DNA of 64,000 nucleotides from assembly GCF_024198235.1 (NCBI RefSeq), contig NZ_JAKCFB010000019.1, forward strand, positions 1 to 64,000. The letters are read 5' to 3'. The notes beneath the pieces were generated by a model. That model was not told the origin of the DNA, searched no databases, and was given only the letters and a program-made list of their open reading frames with translations. Source of the stretch: Myxococcus dinghuensis (lineage in GTDB: Bacteria > Myxococcota > Myxococcia > Myxococcales > Myxococcaceae). Both the position numbers and the translations under genes were made by a program. Below are positions 8,719 to 12,972 of the stretch, piece after piece. Each line of letters begins with the position of its first letter. The stretch's first letter is position 1.

Positions 8719-8736
8719 GGGCGCGCCTTTCTAGAA

Positions 8737-8973
8737 CTACGTCTCAGTATTGTTCGCTGCTGGAGCTGGGCCGCCCTGCGGAAGATTCGGCTGAGGGGGT
8801 TGAACGGATTGAGGGGATGGCGCCTGGCCGCCGGTCTGCTGCGGCTGAACATTCGCGGATGCAAACGGACTCTGTGCGGCAGCGCGCACTCCAATGCCAA
8901 GTTCCACCGAGTCGCGTCCTTCATCCACCAAGCGAACTAACTTCAGCGTGGAAGGCTCCTGTTCCTTCGCCAT
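8737..8973 (-). CDS. Small protein B of the SPFA-motif family
   Basis: 78 aa from the ATG at 8971-8973, preceded at good distance by GAAGGAG. A GTG five codons earlier overlaps the upstream stop and has no such box, so the ATG is preferred. Residues 26-49 hold the family core: GIGV at 26-29, SPFAS at 35-39 and PQQTGG at 44-49. The N-terminal part (LKLVRLVDEGRDSVELGIGV) looks structured; the C-terminal 30 residues are a Pro/Gln/Asn-rich tail. No signal peptide or cysteines. It lies 11 nt after gene A and 18 nt before gene C, so one transcript is likely. Function unknown. Confidence 0.7.
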   Translation of the reverse strand: MAKEQEPSTLKLVRLVDEGRDSVELGIGVRAAAQSPFASANVQPQQTGGQAPSPQSVQPPQPNLPQGGPAPAANNTET

Positions 8974-8984
8974 GTGTTTCTCCT

Positions 8985-9155
8985 TCACTTCTGATCTGGA
9001 GCCGGATTGGTTGCGCCAGCCTTCGGCCCCCCGGTCTGCTGCGGCGGCCTACCCTGCGCAGCAAACGGGCTGATTGGTGCCGCAGCCACACCGACCCCGC
9101 GCTGAGAGTCGTTCAACTGGCGAATCGGCAGCGACAATATGCGCTTCGTGTTCAT
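8985..9155 (-). CDS. Small protein A of the SPFA-motif family (56 aa)
   Basis: A short gene read by hand: ATG at 9153-9155, TGA at 8985-8987. AGAAAGG stands about 6 nt before the ATG. The product starts MNTKRILSLPIRQLNDSQRG. Residues 20-43 carry the same gap-free core as the two genes downstream: GVGV at 20-23, SPFAA at 29-33 and PQQTGG at 38-43. No transmembrane segment or lipobox. It is the first of the three paralogues. Their conservation at matching spacing, while both flanks diverge, is the main evidence that all three are real genes. Confidence 0.7.
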   Translation of the reverse strand: MNTKRILSLPIRQLNDSQRGVGVAAAPISPFAAQGRPPQQTGGPKAGATNPAPDQK

Positions 9156-9170
9156 ATTTTTCCTTTCTGC

Positions 9171-9485
9171 TTAATGGCTACGAATCCACCCTGTGGCGTC
9201 TTGGCGTGCCCACGGGTCTCCTACGGCACATGCGTTGCTGAGGTACAAACGGCCCCATGCAGGGGCGGGAAGATGCCGACATTGGTCGAGCTTCGTGGCT
9301 TGCCCCATGTCCACTCCGATCTGCTTCTCAGGATTGAGTCCCTGCCATACGCCTCCTTCAGCCCAATCCATCGATGGAGCGCCCCTTGAGTCCACACGCG
9401 CATCGGACAACCTAGCGCGGCGGTCTGACATGGCCTTCTCGACCGGGTAGACCTGAAAGGTGGACGATGGGACCAAGACCGACAT
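9171..9485 (-). CDS. Hypothetical protein upstream of the SPFA-motif operon
   Basis: 104 aa from the ATG at 9485 (a GTG two codons earlier is possible); the RBS is weak. It ends with TAA only 15 nt before small gene A, and that gap is filled by gene A's ribosome binding site, which suggests it is the first gene of the same operon. Visible segments include PSMDWAEGGVWQGLNPEKQI and LPAPAWGRLYLSNACAVGDP; two cysteines, no signal peptide. No family recognised. The evidence is mainly position and an open frame of lower G+C, so it could be a chance frame. Confidence 0.4.
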   Translation of the reverse strand: MSVLVPSSTFQVYPVEKAMSDRRARLSDARVDSRGAPSMDWAEGGVWQGLNPEKQIGVDMGQATKLDQCRHLPAPAWGRLYLSNACAVGDPWARQDATGWIRSH

Positions 9486-9491
9486 GAACAC

Positions 9492-10039
9492 ACATCAGCC
9501 TGCGTCTCACATCAGCGCCTGTGAATCATAGGACCAGGAGGCAGACATGCTCTCTTCGGTGCAGGCTGGACCCAGGGAGCGACCGGCGGCAGCTCGCTGC
9601 GCGCCGCTTCGAGGCGCCCTGAGACCCGGCGTGCATTGAGCCTAGCCAAGGCGAGTGAGTGGGCGGACGACCAGCGAGGCCCGTGGGTCGCGCACCACAC
9701 CCCACGCGAGGCCCCGAAGAGAATCGCGTCGTGTCAGGGACAAAATTCAATCACCGTAGGTCCCCGAAGAAAGGAGCGGCGACCATGACGACGTTGACGG
9801 TGCGGACGAACCCGATGAAGCGCAGCTATCGCAAAAGCCTCTGGCCCCAGTTCAGTGCCGCCTCCTGCCCCCGTGTGAGCTTGGCCTCGAGATCCCCCGC
9901 GGACTTTGACCGGCTTGGCGGCCCTCCGCCCGTCCCCTGCTGACGCTCGCGCTCCTTCATCGGCGCGCCAAGCCACGCAGAGGCCGGGCTCCCATCCAGG
10001 GGACCTGGCCTCTCGGCTTTCAGGGCTCCTGCTCCTCCA
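9492..10039. other. 548-bp stretch with no firm gene
   Basis: Between the small-protein operon and the tRNA array I see only one weak small ORF (9785-9943) and a GC-rich hairpin at 9980-10012 (GAGGCCGG pairing CTGGCCTC). The hairpin lies shortly before the first tRNA and could end a transcript coming from the left. No RNA family, repeat array or IS end recognised. Confidence 0.5.
9785..9943 (+). CDS. Possible 52-aa small ORF
   Basis: ATG at 9785 with a good AGGAG box (9773-9777) about 7 nt upstream. It encodes MTTLTVRTNPMKRSYRKSLW and then a low-complexity Ser/Pro/Arg tail. No homology recognised. The ribosome binding site is the only positive evidence; the second half looks non-coding, so it may be the truncated start of a lost gene. 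Confidence 0.25.
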   Translation: MTTLTVRTNPMKRSYRKSLWPQFSAASCPRVSLASRSPADFDRLGGPPPVPC

Positions 10040-10125
10040 GGGGACGTAGAGCGTTAGGGAAGACGCGCGGGCCTGTAGAGCCCGAGCCCGTCAGGGCCCG
10101 CTGGGTTCAACTCCCAGCGTCCCCA
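10040..10125 (+). tRNA. tRNA-Tyr (GTA)
   Basis: Acceptor GGGGACG pairs with CGTCCCC, discriminator A. The anticodon stem CGGGC/GCCCG encloses loop CTGTAGA (GTA, with U33). A long variable arm follows, as required for bacterial tRNA-Tyr, then a T-arm CTGGG-TTCAACT-CCCAG. CCA is not encoded. First member of the array. Confidence 0.8.
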
Positions 10126-10378
10126 TGCAGCACGAGCGTGGTCCGTCACCACGCAGGCGCACCAGCGCCTCCGCGAGCAGAAGCACCGTCGAGGGACAGC
10201 TCCCTGCCAAAGTTCACAGCACCAATCGGACCCCAATCTAGGGACAACCGCAGGCCCCGTCCCCGAACCACTTAGTATCACTCACCTTTTTGCCGCTCAG
10301 AGGGTTCGAGTTCTCTAGAGAAAAACAGAGAACGAGTTCGCGCAGGGCTTCATTCGGGGAGCTTCACGAAGTCCACCT

Positions 10379-10448
10379 GGCCAGTTCCTCCTGGGGTGGC
10401 GGCGGTCTGCAAAACCGCTCGGGACGGGTTCGACTCCCGTACTGGCCT
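10379..10448 (+). tRNA. tRNA-Cys (GCA)
   Basis: GGCCAGT/ACTGGCC acceptor with discriminator U73, the known cysteine identity base. Anticodon loop CTGCAAA in stem GCGGT/ACCGC. T-arm ACGGG-TTCGACT-CCCGT. CCA not encoded. Confidence 0.85.
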
Positions 10449-10459
10449 CATCGTCTCAT

Positions 10460-10532
10460 GCCGGCCTGGCGTAGGTGGTCCGCGCGCCCGTTTGAAGAGC
10501 GGGAGGACTCGGTTCGATTCCGAGGGCCGGCA
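10460..10532 (+). tRNA. tRNA-Phe (GAA)
   Basis: GCCGGCC/GGCCGGC acceptor, discriminator A. Anticodon loop TTGAAGA. The D-arm departs from the usual bacterial tRNA-Phe pattern, and the last anticodon-stem pair is T-G. T-arm CTCGG-TTCGATT-CCGAG. CCA not encoded. Confidence 0.75.
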
Positions 10533-10564
10533 AGTCGCAGCACGCAGTCCGCAACACGTCTCAT

Positions 10565-10632
10565 AGGCCGCGCTCCGGGAGCAGCTTGGATTCCAAATCC
10601 GGGCGTGCGGGGTTCAACTCCCTGGCGGCCTG
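10565..10632 (+). tRNA. tRNA-Trp (CCA anticodon)
   Basis: AGGCCGC/GCGGCCT acceptor with discriminator G73, the tryptophan identity base. Anticodon loop TTCCAAA in a TTGGA/TCCGG stem. Only 68 nt, with a shortened D-arm. CCA tail not encoded. Confidence 0.75.
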
Positions 10633-10637
10633 CTTTC

Positions 10638-10711
10638 GCCCTTGTAGCTCAGCTGGCAGCAGCGCCGGTTTCGTAAACCGGAGGTCGTCGGTTCGAACCC
10701 GACCGGGGGCA
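10638..10711 (+). tRNA. tRNA-Thr (CGT)
   Basis: GCCCTTG/CGGGGGC acceptor, discriminator A. Canonical D-arm (TAGCTCAGCTGGC). Anticodon loop TTCGTAA in stem CCGGT/ACCGG. T-arm GTCGG-TTCGAAC-CCGAC. The most canonical member of the array. CCA not encoded. Confidence 0.88.
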
Positions 10712-10717
10712 CTCGTC

Positions 10718-10792
10718 GTCCTTGTAGCTCAGTCGGATGAGAGCGCACGGTTCCGAACCGTGAGGTCGCAGGTTCGAGCCCTGCCAGGGACA
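10718..10792 (+). tRNA. tRNA-Arg (CCG)
   Basis: GTCCTTG/CAGGGAC acceptor, discriminator A. Canonical D-arm. Anticodon loop TTCCGAA in stem CACGG/CCGTG. T-arm GCAGG-TTCGAGC-CCTGC. CCA not encoded. Confidence 0.88.
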
Positions 10793-10807
10793 CTTTGTTT
10801 CACCCAC

Positions 10808-10882
10808 GCTTCCGTAGCTCAGCGGAACCAGAGCACGCGCGTCCTAAGCGCAAGGTCGCAGGTTCGAATCCTGCCGGAAGCC
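10808..10882 (+). tRNA. tRNA-Arg (CCT), slightly atypical
   Basis: GCTTCCG/CGGAAGC acceptor. Anticodon loop GTCCTAA (G32, U33, anticodon CCT), with a C-A mismatch at the top of the anticodon stem. T-arm GCAGG-TTCGAAT-CCTGC. The discriminator appears to be C, which is unusual for arginine. CCA not encoded. Confidence 0.75.
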
Positions 10883-10897
10883 TTCACGAAGCATTTC

Positions 10898-10968
10898 TGC
10901 GGTGTGGGGACGGTGCCCCATCTGGCCTCATACGCCGGAGCCCCAGGGTTCGACTCCCTGCTCCGCAA
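10898..10968 (+). tRNA. tRNA with CAT anticodon (Met or Ile2), degenerate
   Basis: Anticodon loop CTCATAC in stem CTGGC/GCCGG. T-arm CAGGG-TTCGACT-CCCTG, discriminator A. The acceptor TGCGGTG/CTCCGCA contains one T-T mismatch. The three G-C pairs of an initiator anticodon stem are absent, so it is not fMet; Met and lysidine-modified Ile2 cannot be told apart here. CCA not encoded. Confidence 0.65.
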
Positions 10969-10987
10969 TCCCTTCCATCCCTCTTTC

Positions 10988-11060
10988 GCACGCCGAGCCA
11001 GCTGGAGACGGCGACGGTCCCACACACCGTTCTCGCCGGGTTCGATCCCCGGGGCGTGCA
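10988..11060 (+). tRNA. tRNA-Val-like (CAC), C33 variant
   Basis: GCACGCC/GGCGTGC acceptor, discriminator A. Stem ACGGT/ACCGT encloses loop CCCACAC, so base 33 is C rather than the nearly invariant U. T-arm GCCGG-GTTCGAT-CCCCGG. Loop geometry gives anticodon CAC. The loss of U33 makes normal function doubtful. CCA not encoded. Confidence 0.6.
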
Positions 11061-11079
11061 CTCGCAGTCTCCCTCTCAT

Positions 11080-11153
11080 GCCGGAGTAGCCCAACAGGTA
11101 GAGGTGCCAGGTCGAGAACCTGGAGGTTGCGGGTTCGACTCCCGCCTTCGGCA
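11080..11153 (+). tRNA. tRNA-like, anticodon GAG by geometry, class I body
   Basis: GCCGGAG/CTTCGGC acceptor, discriminator A, short variable loop. Stem CCAGG/CCTGG encloses TCGAGAA. This gives anticodon GAG (Leu) with C33, whereas true tRNA-Leu has a long variable arm. A one-base offset would read CGA (Ser), which also needs a long arm. The amino acid cannot be assigned safely. Confidence 0.55.
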
Positions 11154-11196
11154 CTCGTCGTCGCGCAGTCGCTGTCCGTCGTAGCTCCCGCAGTCC

Positions 11197-11270
11197 ATCC
11201 GCGTAGCCCAAACGGGAGAGGCCGCCGGCTCAAACCCGGCTCAGTGCGAGTTCGACTCTCGCCGCGGATA
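11197..11270 (+). tRNA. tRNA-like, anticodon CAA (Leu codon) on a class I body
   Basis: ATCCGCG/CGCGGAT acceptor, discriminator A. Stem GCCGG/CCGGC with loop CTCAAAC (U33 present, anticodon CAA). T-arm GCGAG-TTCGACT-CTCGC. The variable loop is about 5 nt, not the long arm of genuine tRNA-Leu, so charging specificity is unclear. CCA not encoded. Confidence 0.6.
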
Positions 11271-11290
11271 CAGCCGAAAGGTGCCGTGTC

Positions 11291-11833
11291 ATGGAGACGC
11301 TGGTCCTCAGTCAAGCCTACGAACCCGTCGCGCGGATCCCCTGGCAGCGCGCGGTGATGCTCATCTTCCAGGGCAAGGTGGAAGTGGTCGAGGAGTACGA
11401 GGACCGCTTCGTGCGCTCGGTGACGGTGGAGATCCGCATGCCGTCCGTCATCCGCTTCGTGCGCGGGCTGCGCAAGGGCCCCAAGGGCGTGAAGTTCAGC
11501 CGGGAGAACGTGTACCTGCGCGACAACTGCCGCTGCCAGTACTGCGGCCAGAAGGTGTCCCGCGCGGAGGCCACGTACGACCACGTCGTGCCCCGGGCCC
11601 AGGGTGGCCGGACGTGCTGGGAGAACATCGTCATCGCCTGCGTGCCCTGCAACCAGAAGAAGGGCAACCGCACGCCACAGGTGGCGCGCATGGAGCTGCG
11701 CTCCACGCCGGTGAAGCCCAAGAAGCTCTCGAACACGCTGCGTCTGACGTTCATGTTCGAGAAGGGCATGCCCATGACGTGGGCGAAGTTCATGAACGAC
11801 GTGGCGTACTGGCACGTCGAGCTGCAGGAGTGA
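11291..11833 (+). CDS. HNH endonuclease
   Basis: 180 aa. Residues 1-70 form an N-terminal domain beginning METLVLSQAYEPVARIPWQR, followed by a C-terminal HNH module. C82-Q-Y-C85 and C117-V-P-C120 are the zinc-binding pairs. D97-H98 (TYDHVVPRAQGG) and N112 (CWENIV) supply the His-Asn metal site, and NQKKGN completes the motif. It is a stand-alone HNH nuclease of the type common in myxobacteria and actinobacteria; its target is unknown. It starts 20 nt after one tRNA-like gene, and two further tRNA genes follow it. Homing-like mobility of the array is possible, but the same family also occurs as a stable chromosomal gene. Confidence 0.85.
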   Translation: METLVLSQAYEPVARIPWQRAVMLIFQGKVEVVEEYEDRFVRSVTVEIRMPSVIRFVRGLRKGPKGVKFSRENVYLRDNCRCQYCGQKVSRAEATYDHVVPRAQGGRTCWENIVIACVPCNQKKGNRTPQVARMELRSTPVKPKKLSNTLRLTFMFEKGMPMTWAKFMNDVAYWHVELQE

Positions 11834-11850
11834 GGCGCGTGGGAGTGTGC

Positions 11851-11872
11851 TTGGGGTTCGAGTCCCCTGCCT
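11851..11872 (+). other. Isolated tRNA T-arm remnant
   Basis: CTTGGGGTTCGAGTCCCCTG looks like a T-arm with a TTCGAGT loop, but no matching acceptor, anticodon stem or D-arm can be built upstream, because that sequence is the HNH reading frame. Probably the 3' scar of a tRNA gene lost when the array changed. Confidence 0.4.
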
Positions 11873-11891
11873 TCCTCTTCATGTCGTTCCT

Positions 11892-11976
11892 GGAGCATGC
11901 GGACCGGGTGGCCGGTCGCCTGGTTGGAAGCCAGGAGGACCCTTCGGGGTCCGTGGTTCGACTCCACCTTGCTCCG
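11892..11976 (+). tRNA. tRNA-Ser (GGA)
   Basis: GGAGCAT/TTGCTCC acceptor (last pair imperfect), discriminator G73 as in bacterial Ser. Anticodon loop TTGGAAG in stem CCTGG/CCAGG. Long variable arm GGACCC-TTC-GGGGTCC and T-arm GTGG-TTCGACT-CCAC. CCA not encoded. Confidence 0.85.
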
Positions 11977-11997
11977 CTCTTCTCCACCTGACGTTCT

Positions 11998-12085
11998 GGA
12001 AGTTGGACTGGCGATGGCGCCAGGCCCCGCTGCTAACGGGTGCGAGCCGGCCTTCCGGCTCGAGGTTCGAGTCCTCCGACTTCCG
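11998..12085 (+). tRNA. tRNA-Ser (GCT)
   Basis: GGAAGTT/GACTTCC acceptor, discriminator G73. Anticodon loop CTGCTAA. Long variable arm GAGCCGG-CCTT-CCGGCTC. T-arm GAGG-TTCGAGT-CCTC. One C-T mismatch at the top of the anticodon stem. Last member of the array; CCA not encoded. Confidence 0.85.
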
Positions 12086-12234
12086 CTCTTCCCCCACTCC
12101 AGGGCGACCCGTGCCGTGGCCTGTCCACCGGGTGACTCGGGGCAACCCCCACACGCAGCATGGCCGCCCGCTCCGCCATTCCTAGCCTCCGACCCAGCCG
12201 GGTCTCTTCCGGCGAAGGGAAAGGAAGCACACAC

Positions 12235-12840
12235 ATGAAGCACTTCCGGATGGGACTCCGCGTGGCGGCGGGTCTCGCCTTCATCTCCATCGCCGGCGGC
12301 ATCGCGGCGGGCTGCGGCTCCGACGACACGGACGACCCGTTGAACCAGCAGACCCAGACGCCCGTGGGCGCCGAGGACCAGGACCGCATCGACAAGGGGC
12401 TGGCGATGTCCCCCGTCATCCTCAACCTGAACGGACTGGACCGGAACCTGGTGGGACTGGGCAGCTACATCGTCAACGCGCAAGCCGCGTGCAACGATTG
12501 CCACACCAACCCACCCTTCTCCTCCGGGAGCAACCCGTACCAGGGGCAGGTCGAGCAGATCAACACCGCGAACTTCCTCGCGGGGGGGATGACGCTCGCG
12601 CCGAACATCGTCTCCACCAACCTCACCCCCGACGGCCAGGGGTTGCCCGGAGGGATGACCTTCGAGGTCTTCCTGGCGCGGATGCGCACCGGCCAGAAGG
12701 AGGACGGGAGCATCCTGCAGATCATGCCCTGGCCCGTCTACGCGAAGATGCGTGACGACGACCTGAGGGCCGTCTACGAGTACCTCCGGGCCATCCCCCA
12801 CGCGGAGCCCGGGACGGTCGCCCCGCCCACGCCTCCGTGA
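12235..12840 (+). CDS. Cytochrome c-like lipoprotein
   Basis: 201 aa from the ATG at 12235; GGAAAGGAAG stands just upstream, and an earlier in-frame start would break the signal peptide. Residues 1-27 are a lipoprotein signal ending in the lipobox I-A-A-G-C27. A single heme c site C-N-D-C-H is at 87-91, and M165 in QIMPWPVY is a likely axial ligand. The 130-200 region (LTPDGQGLPGGMTFEVFLAR, then MRDDDLRAVYEYLRAI) matches the C-terminal half of class I cytochromes found with dehydrogenase subunits. It should be anchored in the envelope and carry electrons. No obvious redox partner lies next to it. Confidence 0.8.
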   Translation: MKHFRMGLRVAAGLAFISIAGGIAAGCGSDDTDDPLNQQTQTPVGAEDQDRIDKGLAMSPVILNLNGLDRNLVGLGSYIVNAQAACNDCHTNPPFSSGSNPYQGQVEQINTANFLAGGMTLAPNIVSTNLTPDGQGLPGGMTFEVFLARMRTGQKEDGSILQIMPWPVYAKMRDDDLRAVYEYLRAIPHAEPGTVAPPTPP

Positions 12841-12972
12841 AGTCACGGCCGCGTCGTCGCGCGACCTCCTGGGTCCTCGGGGGGACGGGCGGCGACGCGC
12901 AGGGATTGCGCGCTCACCACGGCGGTTCAGCGGTTAGAGTGCGCACTCCGGCGAGGGGGCGGCTGACGAGAC

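Noticed and set aside
9526..9976. Minus-strand ORFs of 74-80 codons between the small-protein operon and the tRNAs
   Set aside because: No RBS, no homology, Arg/Gly/Pro-rich composition of shadow frames.
10290..10325. tRNA T-arm at GGTTCGAGTTC near 10305
   Set aside because: Flanking bases do not pair as a T-stem and no acceptor or anticodon arm can be built.
10290..11211. Several overlapping ORFs through the tRNA array on both strands
   Set aside because: They read through tRNA cloverleaves and have repetitive GFDS-like peptides that come from the TTCGA T-loops.
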